Shown here in pieces: positions 8,369 through 15,339 of a stretch of 30,318 nt of DNA. Every line of letters begins with the position of its first letter. The stretch's first letter is position 1. A program made the position numbers and the translations under genes. The stretch is taken from positions 1 to 30,318 of the forward strand of contig CACXEZ010000137.1 in NCBI GenBank assembly GCA_902766815.1. Reading direction: 5' to 3'. The notes below the pieces were generated by a model, which had not been told where the DNA came from, searched no databases, and worked only from the letters and a program-made list of their open reading frames with translations. Origin of the DNA: an uncultured Erysipelotrichaceae bacterium (GTDB lineage Bacteria; Bacillota_I; Bacilli_A; RF39; UBA660).

Positions 8369-8819
8369 GTCTAATCTTATGTCTTAAAGGATACTTAACT
8401 ACCTTCTTCTTTCGACAAAGCAATAAATGTAGTAGGATAAAAAAGCCTCCTCCACATGTATCAACAATACAATCGCGAAACATACCACTCCGACCTGGTA
8501 CAAACACCTGATGAACCTCATCTGTCAAAGAATAAAAAAAACAAAATAACAAACTAAATAATATAATAAATTTCTTTCCTTCAAAATATTCTTCTAATAA
8601 AGAATAGATAAAATAAGTTAAAATAAAATATTCCCAAAAATGAGCAGATTTCCTCACCAAAAAGTTTAACCAATCAACAAAAACACTTCCATGAAAACTA
8701 GGAAGTATTTTTAAAAGAACTCCATGTGTCACTTCACCAGAATGAGGCTGTGCAGAAAAAAGATAAATAACAACCATCCAACAAATTAAACACAGCCACT
8801 TCCTACACTTTTTCTTCAT
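8352..8819 (-). CDS. VanZ family membrane protein (short form)
   Basis: This 155-aa protein has the VanZ family pattern: FSAQP after the first membrane helix (about residues 8-24), RKSAHFWEYF, SLTDEVHQVFVPGRSGMFRDCIVDTCGGG, and four hydrophobic segments. VanZ gives low-level teicoplanin resistance in the Tn1546 vanA cluster, but most chromosomal family members have unknown function; this is not evidence for glycopeptide resistance. The ATG is preceded by a GGAG 4 bases away and an AGGAG further upstream. It is the last gene of a four-gene minus-strand cluster (lipoprotein, Cse60-like, 34-aa protein, VanZ). A different VanZ-type protein lies at 18477-19103. Confidence 0.85.
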   Translation of the reverse strand: MKKKCRKWLCLICWMVVIYLFSAQPHSGEVTHGVLLKILPSFHGSVFVDWLNFLVRKSAHFWEYFILTYFIYSLLEEYFEGKKFIILFSLLFCFFYSLTDEVHQVFVPGRSGMFRDCIVDTCGGGFFILLHLLLCRKKKVVKYPLRHKIRQKIID

Positions 8820-8835
8820 ACGACTCCATCAACTC

Positions 8836-8940
8836 CTACTTAGAATCATCACATCTACCAGATATAACCAAAGCACAATAAAGAAACAAAATAAATATAA
8901 ATCCAACAATTCCCCCTAATATCATTAAAATTGTTATCAT
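8836..8940 (-). CDS. Small single-pass membrane protein (34 aa)
   Basis: A 34-codon frame runs from the ATG at 8940 to a TAG at 8836-8838. The product has one hydrophobic helix (about residues 2-26, with the sequence MILGGIVGFIFILFLYCAL) and a short polar tail ending SGRCDDSK. AGAGG lies 5 bases before the ATG. The gap to the Cse60-like stop is 8 bases and to the VanZ start 16 bases, so it fits the operon exactly. Short one-helix proteins with a 'YCALV..(S/G)R..D' ending occur in many gut Bacillota, and this resembles them. No function is known. I am fairly confident it is a real gene because of the SD, spacing and membrane-helix composition, despite its size. Confidence 0.65.
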   Translation of the reverse strand: MITILMILGGIVGFIFILFLYCALVISGRCDDSK

Positions 8941-8948
8941 CTACACCT

Positions 8949-9131
8949 CTATTCTTCTTTATCTTGATATACAATCAAAGCTGAAAAACAATAAATCTGT
9001 TCTTCTGAATAAATACTATTTGATACACTATATTTAATATCAATAACCTCTATCTCATTTTCTTTAAGAAATTGATTAATATCATCCTCTAAATCCTTCT
9101 CATGAGATTCATCAAATATCTTTACTTTCAT
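8949..9131 (-). CDS. Cse60-like small protein
   Basis: This 60-aa soluble acidic protein has the sequence pattern MKVKIFDESHEKDLEDDINQ, then IEVIDIKYSVS, then EEQIYCFSALIVYQD. The length and the pattern 'K.FDE.HEKDLE...IN.FL...V.DIK...EQIYCFSA(M/L)I.Y' match my recollection of the sporulation protein Cse60 family (compartment-specific, about 60 aa). Homologues also occur in non-sporulating Bacillota and in phages, so the name does not prove sporulation. The SD GGTGAT lies 3-4 bases from the ATG. It lies between a lipoprotein and the 34-aa membrane protein in one operon. Confidence 0.6.
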   Translation of the reverse strand: MKVKIFDESHEKDLEDDINQFLKENEIEVIDIKYSVSNSIYSEEQIYCFSALIVYQDKEE

Positions 9132-9170
9132 ATTATCACCAAATATAGAATACCAAATAATAACAAATTT

Positions 9171-9638
9171 TTATGTCGTTTTATAGTAAACTTCTTTTTT
9201 CTCACCATCATCATCGACATATTCCATCCATACCTTTAACTCTAAATTTAGCTTACTAATATTTTTAGTGGTTTTAATAGTATCTACCAATTCAATACTA
9301 TCACCATCAGAAACAAGTAGATTTTGCTTATCATCAAAAACTCCAACAGAAGGAAATAAAGTTTCACTATAATAATTATGCACTACCATAGCCTTAATTT
9401 CATTCATATTTTCTTTAGGATTACTAAAAATCACATGATATTTTACTTTTTCTTCATCTACCCTATCAATTTGAACTTTAATATCTAAAGGTAAATTATC
9501 TTTATCAATATCAGTATAGTCTTCTTCTAACAAAGTACTTTTCATACCAATATATTCATTCTTAATTTTTTCTTCTTGATTTTCACAACCAACCAAAAAA
9601 AGCAAACAGAAGAAAATTAATACATACTTTTTTTTCAT
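9171..9638 (-). CDS. Lipoprotein of unknown function
   Basis: This 155-aa protein begins with a lipoprotein signal: MKKKY, a hydrophobic run, then the lipobox LVGC with the lipidated cysteine at residue 18. It should be anchored to the outer face of the membrane. The mature part is acidic with a probable beta-sandwich-like pattern (VQIDRVDEEKVKYHVIFSN, then LNLELKVWMEYVDDDGEK); I recognise no domain. An ATG 18 bases upstream (9656) lies too close to the -10 box to be in the transcript with an SD. AGGTG lies 4 bases before the ATG at 9638, so this start is chosen. It is the first gene of the operon that continues to Cse60, the 34-aa protein and VanZ. Confidence 0.75.
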   Translation of the reverse strand: MKKKYVLIFFCLLFLVGCENQEEKIKNEYIGMKSTLLEEDYTDIDKDNLPLDIKVQIDRVDEEKVKYHVIFSNPKENMNEIKAMVVHNYYSETLFPSVGVFDDKQNLLVSDGDSIELVDTIKTTKNISKLNLELKVWMEYVDDDGEKKEVYYKTT

Positions 9639-9657
9639 ATTACACCTGCTAAACATA

Positions 9658-9686
9658 AGTATACTATAATTATTTCTAAATTCATA
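9658..9686 (-). promoter_or_regulatory. Putative promoter of the lipoprotein-VanZ operon
   Basis: On the minus strand TATACT (9663-9658) follows a weak TATGAA (9686-9681) at 17 bases. The -10 box lies about 20 bases before the chosen start codon. Confidence 0.45.
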
Positions 9687-9718
9687 GTTCTTTTAATATC
9701 ATTTTACAATTATATTGA

Positions 9719-9743
9719 CAAAAAAGAACCAATAATGGTTCTT
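9719..9743 (-). terminator. Intrinsic terminator of alaS
   Basis: On the minus strand AAGAACC (9743-9737), a 6-base loop and GGTTCTT (9730-9724) are followed by more T (to 9720). The stem starts inside the alaS stop codon. Confidence 0.85.
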
Positions 9744-12426
9744 ATAAATGATTCTTTACCTCTTCTAAATAAGTAGCCAAAGAAGATGCATCAGAGCCAC
9801 CACCTTGAGCAAACAGCTTACTACCACCACCATTTCCTCTACATTTCATAGATAACTCTTTCACAATAGCACCACAATTTACTTTATCAGTATTACTCTT
9901 TGCAATAAAGTTGACATGATTATCCTGAATAGCCGCTAAAACAACCAAGCAGTCTTCATATTTATTACAAATAGCACCCGCTAAACTCTTCATAGTATCA
10001 ATATCATAATCTTCTAAAATAGATATATTAACCTTAACTCCATGAATAATTTCCATATTAGTAGTAAAAGCAGTTAAATCACTAATAGATTTTTTATTCT
10101 TCTCCTGCTTATATGTCTTCTCCAACTCTTTTACACTTTCTTTTAATTCAACTAACTTTGAAAGCGTATCTACCACATCTTGATAACTAGTTAATACCTT
10201 ATCCTGAAAATCATACTGAAAATTCAAATCAATTCCCTGTTCTTTAGCAGAAGTCAAAATATTTTTAGCTTTATTTAATATCTTCAATATTTCTTTTTGA
10301 TAGCCATCTACTGCCTTATGAAGCATTTTATCAATATTCTTTTCAGTAACACCTTCAATTCTAAAAGTATCAGCTCCCTTATTCTCGATAGAAATAATAG
10401 CAATTCTACCAATATCCTCAGTATTTTTAACATGAGTCCCAGCACATAGTTCAACAGAGTCCCCCATAGTAACCATACGTACGATATCTCCATATTTATC
10501 ATCAAATAAAGCCATAGCGCCTCTTTTTTTTGCTTCTTCTAAAGATAAATACTCTATTTTGGTATCAAACGCCGCCTTGACCCTATCATTAACACTAGAT
10601 TCTATTTCCATAATTAATTGATCACTAAGTCTACCATGATAAGTGAAATCGAATCTAAAGCTATTCTCATCCACTCTACTTCCAGCTTGATGAACATTAT
10701 TTCCAAGAAAATCTTGCAATGTTTTTTGCAACAAGTGAACAGAACTATGGTTTTTCATAATTTCTTCTCTTCGATCCTGCAATACATGTGTCAAAACAAT
10801 TGCTTTATCTCTTAAAACACCCTCCAATACCTTTACATGCAATAAATGTTGTTTATTAGGAGCCTTAAAAACATCCAATACCTCTAACTTACAATCATCA
10901 TTCTTAATAAATCCTGTATCATAAATTTGACCACCAGATTCAGCATAAAATGGATTTTCCTTCAAAAAGATATATCCCTCATCATCAATACTATCTACAA
11001 ATTTATCATCCTTCATAATAGCCATAACTTCAGTCTGATTACCTAATTTGTCATATCCAACAAAAATACTTTCCTCTTTATAATTCATAAGTAATTCATT
11101 CTGTAAATTCATACTACTAGTAACTTTTCTGTTGTTTCTAGCCATATCTTTCTGTGTTTCCATATATTTTTTAAATGTCTCTACATCAACATCTATTCCC
11201 AATTCTTTAGCATATTCTACTGTTAACTCTATTGGAAAACCATAAGTATCATATAAACGGAAAGCCCATTCTCCACTAATAATTTTACTATCATTATCAC
11301 TACATAACTCTTCTAATCTCTTCTCACCAGAAGATAATGTTTTATGAAATAATTCTTCCTCCTTAGTAATCTGTTCTTTGACAATTTGTTTATTAGCTAA
11401 AAGTCCCGGATAAATAGAAGAATATTTTTCCATAATAACATCAACAAGATCTGCCATAAAAGAGCGATGAATATTTAATTTTCTACTCATCATAACGGAT
11501 CTTCTAAGAAGTCTTCTAAGTACATAACCTCGTCCATAATTCTCAAAAGTAGCTCCATCTGAAAGAGCAAAAGTTAAACTTCTAGCATGATCAGCAATAA
11601 CTTTAAACTCTTTCTGACCTTCATATCTAATACCACAAATTTCTTCTATTTTCTCTATAATAGGTAAAAACAAATCTGTTTCATAGTTAGTAGGAGCATC
11701 TTGTAAAATACAAGCCATTCTTTCTACTCCCATACCAGTATCAATATTTTTACTTGGTAACTCTTCATATTCATCTCTAGGTATTCCTTTTTTAGCATTA
11801 TATTGACTAAATACATTATTCCAAATTTCAATATAGCGATCATTTTCAATTTCATCTTGTAATAACTTGATCCCTAGCTTATCTTTATCAAACTCACATC
11901 CTCTATCATAAAAAATTTCACTATCAGGTCCACTTGGTCCTTCACCTATTTCCCAGTAATTACCAGCTAACTTTACAATATGAGTAGGAGCAATTCCAAG
12001 ACTCACCCATAAATCATATGCTTCTGTATCCGTTGGATAAACTGTAACATACAATTTATCTTTATCAAATCCAAAATACTCTTCACTAGTTAATAGCTCA
12101 TAAGCCCAAGTTAAAGCTTCTTTTTTAAAATAATCACCAACAGAAAAATTACCTAACATTTGAAAAAAAGTATGATGTCTAGCAGTAATACCTACATTTT
12201 CAATATCATTAGTACGAATACATTTCTGACAACTAGTAAGCCTTCTATTTTTAGGTACTATCGTACCATCAAAATATTTCTTTAAAGGTGTAACTCCAGC
12301 ATTAATCCATAATACACTAGGATCATCATGAGGAATCAAAGAAGCACTTTCTACTTCTGTATGTCCATTCTTTACAAAAAAGTCAATATAAGTTCTAATA
12401 ATTTCTTCACTTGTCATTCTCTTCAT
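9742..12426 (-). CDS. alaS: Alanine--tRNA ligase
   Basis: This class II synthetase charges tRNA-Ala and edits mischarged Ser and Gly. It is 894 aa, near the family norm (about 880). The N-terminal catalytic core shows LWINAGVTPLKKYF, RHHTFFQMLGNFSVGDYF and EIGEGPSGPDSEIFYDRG. The editing domain carries the zinc-type motifs HSSVH (near 559) and CAGTH (near 659). A coiled-coil linker (about 740-780) leads to the C-Ala/DHHA1 domain with GNGGGSKLFAQGGG near the end. The ATG at 12426 has AAGGA 9 bases upstream. It is the last gene of an operon with two P-loop kinases (12-base gap), which has a clear promoter and terminator. No T-box leader is seen, unlike in many Bacillota. Confidence 0.97.
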   Translation of the reverse strand: MKRMTSEEIIRTYIDFFVKNGHTEVESASLIPHDDPSVLWINAGVTPLKKYFDGTIVPKNRRLTSCQKCIRTNDIENVGITARHHTFFQMLGNFSVGDYFKKEALTWAYELLTSEEYFGFDKDKLYVTVYPTDTEAYDLWVSLGIAPTHIVKLAGNYWEIGEGPSGPDSEIFYDRGCEFDKDKLGIKLLQDEIENDRYIEIWNNVFSQYNAKKGIPRDEYEELPSKNIDTGMGVERMACILQDAPTNYETDLFLPIIEKIEEICGIRYEGQKEFKVIADHARSLTFALSDGATFENYGRGYVLRRLLRRSVMMSRKLNIHRSFMADLVDVIMEKYSSIYPGLLANKQIVKEQITKEEELFHKTLSSGEKRLEELCSDNDSKIISGEWAFRLYDTYGFPIELTVEYAKELGIDVDVETFKKYMETQKDMARNNRKVTSSMNLQNELLMNYKEESIFVGYDKLGNQTEVMAIMKDDKFVDSIDDEGYIFLKENPFYAESGGQIYDTGFIKNDDCKLEVLDVFKAPNKQHLLHVKVLEGVLRDKAIVLTHVLQDRREEIMKNHSSVHLLQKTLQDFLGNNVHQAGSRVDENSFRFDFTYHGRLSDQLIMEIESSVNDRVKAAFDTKIEYLSLEEAKKRGAMALFDDKYGDIVRMVTMGDSVELCAGTHVKNTEDIGRIAIISIENKGADTFRIEGVTEKNIDKMLHKAVDGYQKEILKILNKAKNILTSAKEQGIDLNFQYDFQDKVLTSYQDVVDTLSKLVELKESVKELEKTYKQEKNKKSISDLTAFTTNMEIIHGVKVNISILEDYDIDTMKSLAGAICNKYEDCLVVLAAIQDNHVNFIAKSNTDKVNCGAIVKELSMKCRGNGGGSKLFAQGGGSDASSLATYLEEVKNHL

Positions 12427-12438
12427 AGTTTCACATCC

Positions 12439-12981
12439 TTAAATTTGTTTTATTATTTCTTCTAATCTGTCCTTATATTCTTCTATAGTTCCATTATTAA
12501 TGATATAATAATCAGCAAAAGCAATAGGAGGAGCTTTTCTAATATTTTCTATTTCCGCTAAATCTCTATTCCTAGCTTCCTTTCTAGTAAGAGGTCTTAC
12601 TTCCCTTTTTTCTAATCTAGAATACCTCAATTTCTTATCCGCAACAACCGCAATCACAATAAGTTGATTGCCTAATTCTTCACTTAAAATCTGATATTCA
12701 TCCCATGAATATAATCCATCCAAAACCACATTTTTCTGTAAAGCGAATTCTTTAATTCTAGGTAACAAAATTGTAGCAAAAGCCCCCATTCCTAAATCTT
12801 CTCTTAATTTTTCACGCATCATCTTCTCATTTTCAGGAGTAACTTCTAAATTCTTTTCTTTTAACTTTTCTAAAGTAACTCCTCCAAAATAAATTTTTGC
12901 ATATCCTTTATTTTCTAAAATATCAGAAGCAATACTTTTACCACTTCCACACATTCCTACAATCGCAATAACTTTATTCAT
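12439..12981 (-). CDS. P-loop nucleotide/CoA kinase-like protein (UPF0200-like)
   Basis: This 180-aa protein has Walker A GMCGSGKS at residues 9-16, a putative Walker B VVLDGLYSWDE near 84-94, and a lid region KREVRPLTRKEARNRD. Its C-terminus reads FADYYIINNGTIEEYKDRLEEII. The ordering 'GSGK, REKLREDLGM, LDG..S..E, AD..I.N.GT.EE' resembles the UPF0200 branch of the dephospho-CoA kinase/adenylate kinase superfamily, best known from archaea. I cannot tell whether the substrate is a nucleotide or dephospho-CoA. AAGG lies 6 bases before the ATG and overlaps the stop region of the upstream kinase gene, only 3 bases away, so translation is tightly coupled. A role as the cell's dephospho-CoA kinase is possible but not shown. 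Confidence 0.6.
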   Translation of the reverse strand: MNKVIAIVGMCGSGKSIASDILENKGYAKIYFGGVTLEKLKEKNLEVTPENEKMMREKLREDLGMGAFATILLPRIKEFALQKNVVLDGLYSWDEYQILSEELGNQLIVIAVVADKKLRYSRLEKREVRPLTRKEARNRDLAEIENIRKAPPIAFADYYIINNGTIEEYKDRLEEIIKQI

Positions 12982-12984
12982 ATT

Positions 12985-13545
12985 CTACCTTCTTTCCAAA
13001 TCATGAACAATTTTTATAGCCTCTTCTTTTAAATTGGTATGAATATGATTATCAATAAGATAATCATATGCCTTATAATCATCTAAAGCAGTTTCGGTAA
13101 TATCTGCCTTTTCCTCCAAAGAAAGCCCATTATCAAAATGATCTCTTACAATACCAATGGAAATTACATTCTTAAATTTACTTTTAACTATTTCTATCTC
13201 TTTCGGAAACCTTACATCTGCAACAATAATAACATCAAAGAAATAAGAATAAAACTCTAAATCCTCTAACTGTCTATGAATAAAAAAGTCTTCACAACCA
13301 AGCTTCTTCTTAATCAAATCAGAACTTAATTTCTGAAGTAACTGCCTCGGTTTATAATCTTCCAGAACTTCTTTTCCAGTAATATCCTTAATATATTGTT
13401 TTAAATACTTTGTATAAGGAGAAAAAATCACTTTCTTTTCCTTTTTTTCAAACTCTTCTTTAAAATAAGCAGCCAAAGTATCCTTACCACTTCGTGCCTT
13501 TCCCGCAATTAATATAATAATTGGTTCAAGATTCAAAAAATCCAC
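12985..13545 (-). CDS. Deoxynucleoside monophosphate kinase-like P-loop protein
   Basis: This protein of about 186 aa has Walker A GKARSGKDT at residues 15-23. A central YKPRQLLQKLSSDLIKKKLG and the motif IIVADVRFPKEIEIV (about 106-120) follow. 'GKxxSGKDT' plus 'DVRFxxE' is the signature pair of the deoxynucleoside monophosphate kinase family known from phages and some bacterial genomes. GTG codons at 13554 and 13545 are both in frame; GGGTG ends 6 bases before the second and overlaps the first, so 13545 is chosen (moderate certainty). It is the first gene after the promoter at 13569-13597 and is followed after 3 bases by a second kinase and then alaS. A phage-derived origin is possible, but the sequence composition matches its neighbours. 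Confidence 0.6.
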   Translation of the reverse strand: MDFLNLEPIIILIAGKARSGKDTLAAYFKEEFEKKEKKVIFSPYTKYLKQYIKDITGKEVLEDYKPRQLLQKLSSDLIKKKLGCEDFFIHRQLEDLEFYSYFFDVIIVADVRFPKEIEIVKSKFKNVISIGIVRDHFDNGLSLEEKADITETALDDYKAYDYLIDNHIHTNLKEEAIKIVHDLERR

Positions 13546-13568
13546 AAAAATCACCCGATTTCTTAAAA

Positions 13569-13597
13569 ATTATAGCAAATATTCTCACTTATGTAAA
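13569..13597 (-). promoter_or_regulatory. Promoter of the kinase-kinase-alaS operon
   Basis: On the minus strand TTTACA (13597-13592), a 17-base spacer and TATAAT (13574-13569) lie about 24 bases before the chosen GTG start. The promoter sits inside a perfect inverted repeat (13574-13605). Confidence 0.7.
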
Positions 13598-13605
13598 TAT
13601 TTGCT
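13574..13605 (-). repeat. Perfect 10-bp inverted repeat at the mreD end: terminator or operator
   Basis: AGCAAATATT (13574-13583) and its complement (13596-13605) flank a 12-base loop. The repeat starts in the mreD stop codon and is followed, on the minus strand, by A-T-A-A and five T. It could end mreCD transcription. It also covers the -35 box and touches the -10 box of the next operon. Confidence 0.55.
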
Positions 13606-14110
13606 ACTTGATTTCCTTTAAATCTAATTTATCATAAATAAAATGAATTAACAAATACATAATACTAGTATAAATAATAGTCATAACAACACTATGAGTT
13701 AGCATTTTCACTAAAACCATAAAGCTATAATGATCATATCTAAGCAACGATAAAAATAAAAAACTAATAATATGATAAAGAAAAATACTAAGTAAATTGC
13801 TAATATTGACAGTAAATAAATTATAAGGAAAGAAGAAATGAAAACATTTAGAAAAATAATAAATAAGAGTAAATAAACATGCATTTAAAATAAAAGTATT
13901 GGTATACACAATATCCATAAATAATCCAAACACAATAACAAGCAACAAATTTTTCTTCTGTTCTTGAAAATAAGGAATCAATATCAACAAATTAATTAAA
14001 GGATATATCGTTAAAAACCAAGATAAATGATTGATACTATATCCGATATAGTTAGAAATAATACCTTGTACTAAAAAAGAAAATAATAAAGTAACTATCG
14101 CTAAAATCAT
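13604..14110 (-). CDS. mreD: Rod shape-determining protein MreD
   Basis: This 168-aa integral membrane protein has about five hydrophobic helices and few charged residues, as usual for MreD, a partner of MreC in the elongasome that guides lateral wall synthesis. The assignment leans on position directly after mreC and on topology, with a typical segment ILIPYFQEQKKNLLLVIVFGLFMDIVYTN. MreD proteins are poorly conserved in sequence. The ATG at 14110 overlaps the mreC TGA (TGATG), so translation is coupled; a GTG one codon earlier is the only alternative nearby. Downstream is the inverted repeat at 13574-13605. Confidence 0.85.
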   Translation of the reverse strand: MILAIVTLLFSFLVQGIISNYIGYSINHLSWFLTIYPLINLLILIPYFQEQKKNLLLVIVFGLFMDIVYTNTFILNACLFTLIYYFSKCFHFFFPYNLFTVNISNLLSIFLYHIISFLFLSLLRYDHYSFMVLVKMLTHSVVMTIIYTSIMYLLIHFIYDKLDLKEIK

Positions 14111-14961
14111 CACTTAGCATCATTCCTTTTTAAAATAGTAACATAATTAATATCCTCAAATCTAGCTGAAGGTTTAACTTGAATAATCTTAGACAAATCA
14201 TAAACATCTGTAGTAATATTCTCCACCTTACCAATAAGAATGCCACTAGGAAATACACCACCAAGTCCTGAAGTATAAACCATATCCCCAATAGAAACTG
14301 TCTCTGTATTACTAATACCTTCCACATTTAAAAGTCCACTATCATAATCATATCCATTAATTAACCCTGTAATCTTTTCATCTCCATTGGTAACCGTTAC
14401 AGAAATTTTATTATTAGTATCATTAGTGGTAATCAATTTTACATCTGCAGAAAAAGTAGAAACATTTTCAATTTTTCCAATAAGTCCAGTAGAATTAATA
14501 ACTACCATTCCTTCTTTAATCCCATTATGACTTCCTTTATCAATAGTTAAATAATTATACCAATACATTGCATTTCTACTAACAACAGTAGCATTCAAAT
14601 AATCATAATCACTTAAAACATGCTCGATATTTAACTCTTCCTTTAACTTCTCTAGCTCTTGTTTCAATTCTGTATTTTCTGCTTCTAAAGATTCAATTTT
14701 CTCCACATTAGATTTCAATATCTTATTCTCTTTTTGAACATTCTTTAACGTATAAAAATCACCAATCATGGTATTAAAATTCTTAATTGGACTATACAAA
14801 ATTCTAGAAGCACTAACAAAACAATCTTTAAAAAAAGAAGAAACAACATTCTGTTTTTTATTAGATGTCATTTTATAAGATAACAATGCTATTAAAACAA
14901 TAATAATTAAAATAATACCAAAAACATGTTTATTTTTTAATTTTTTTCTCCTACGATTCAT
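14110..14961 (-). CDS. mreC: Rod shape-determining protein MreC
   Basis: This 283-aa bitopic membrane protein has a basic N-terminus (MNRRRKKLKNK), one helix (about 12-30), a coiled coil (about 70-115, rich in Glu, Leu, Lys), and the paired beta-barrel domain typical of MreC. Clear family motifs are ATVVSRNAMYWYNYLTIDKGSHNGIKEGMVVI, GLIGKIENVS and SGLGGVFPSGILIGKV. It scaffolds the cell-wall elongation machinery outside the membrane. The SD AAGGGTGAT begins 13 bases before the ATG. mreB is not in the window. mreCD are followed by the kinase-alaS operon rather than by min genes. Confidence 0.95.
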   Translation of the reverse strand: MNRRRKKLKNKHVFGIILIIIVLIALLSYKMTSNKKQNVVSSFFKDCFVSASRILYSPIKNFNTMIGDFYTLKNVQKENKILKSNVEKIESLEAENTELKQELEKLKEELNIEHVLSDYDYLNATVVSRNAMYWYNYLTIDKGSHNGIKEGMVVINSTGLIGKIENVSTFSADVKLITTNDTNNKISVTVTNGDEKITGLINGYDYDSGLLNVEGISNTETVSIGDMVYTSGLGGVFPSGILIGKVENITTDVYDLSKIIQVKPSARFEDINYVTILKRNDAK

Positions 14962-14981
14962 TGTATCACCCTTCTTTTCAT

Positions 14982-15010
14982 ATTATATAATAAAATAATA
15001 AATTTGAAAA
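14982..15010 (-). promoter_or_regulatory. Putative mreCD promoter
   Basis: On the minus strand TTTTCA (15010-15005), a 17-base spacer and TATAAT (14987-14982) lie about 20 bases before the mreC start. The -35 box matches the consensus at four of six positions. The rest of the 142-base divergent gap up to 15103 holds only AT-rich sequence with an 8-bp A/T hairpin near 15010. Confidence 0.5.
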
Positions 15011-15084
15011 GAAAAAAGAAGATACTTTTTTCTGCTTTTTACTGATAAGTGAAACTTTAACCAAATCACCCTTATTTCATAAAT

Positions 15085-15090
15085 TATAAT
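15085..15090 (+). promoter_or_regulatory. Putative -10 box of the 67-aa protein gene
   Basis: A perfect TATAAT lies 13 bases before the start codon's upstream spacer and directly precedes the SD. No convincing -35 box is present. If used, the leader would be about 7 bases, which is short, so this is tentative. Confidence 0.3.
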
Positions 15091-15103
15091 AGGTGATATA
15101 AAT

Positions 15104-15307
15104 ATGAGAAACAACTTTAATCGTTTCCTCAGAGGATGTATTGGAATCAAGATCTATACAGCTATCCTTTGCATTATTATCTTACCTATCATTACCATAT
15201 ATCAGTTAGTAATTAGTTTATTTGTCCCATGCTTTTACAATATTTTAATTCTCTTAATCCAATACATATTACTCATAGGTCTATGGTTTTGGACCCTATT
15301 CTGTTAA
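15104..15307 (+). CDS. Small hydrophobic membrane protein (67 aa)
   Basis: I do not recognise this protein. It starts MRNNFNRFLRGCIG with a basic N-terminus, then two long hydrophobic stretches (about 17-42 and 44-65) giving probably two helices, and ends in WFWTLFC. AGGTGA sits 7 bases before the ATG, and a strong terminator follows the stop, so it looks like a genuine stand-alone gene. It lies between mreC and recO on the opposite strand. With two helices, no lipobox and a basic head it could be a small membrane regulator or a toxin-like peptide, but nothing shows this. Confidence 0.6.
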   Translation: MRNNFNRFLRGCIGIKIYTAILCIIILPIITIYQLVISLFVPCFYNILILLIQYILLIGLWFWTLFC

Positions 15308-15339
15308 AAAACAAAGATGCTAATTAGTATCTTTGTTTT
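15308..15339. terminator. Bidirectional intrinsic terminator
   Basis: Arms AAAACAAAGAT (15308-15318) and ATCTTTGTTTT (15329-15339), extended inward by a G-T pair and CTAA/TTAG, lie between the 67-aa gene and recO. T-runs occur on both strands. The recO stop codon lies inside the hairpin. Confidence 0.85.

Noticed and set aside
8352..8819. Glycopeptide resistance from VanZ-like genes
   Set aside because: There are no vanA/H/X partners, and VanZ-family membrane proteins are widespread without this role.
10308..10815. Short frames on both strands within alaS
   Set aside because: They overlap an intact, motif-complete alaS and lack their own signals.
15005..15035. A-rich/T-rich hairpin upstream of mreC
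   Set aside because: It is an 8-bp A/T inverted repeat with no gene ending nearby to terminate; most likely chance in AT-rich promoter DNA.
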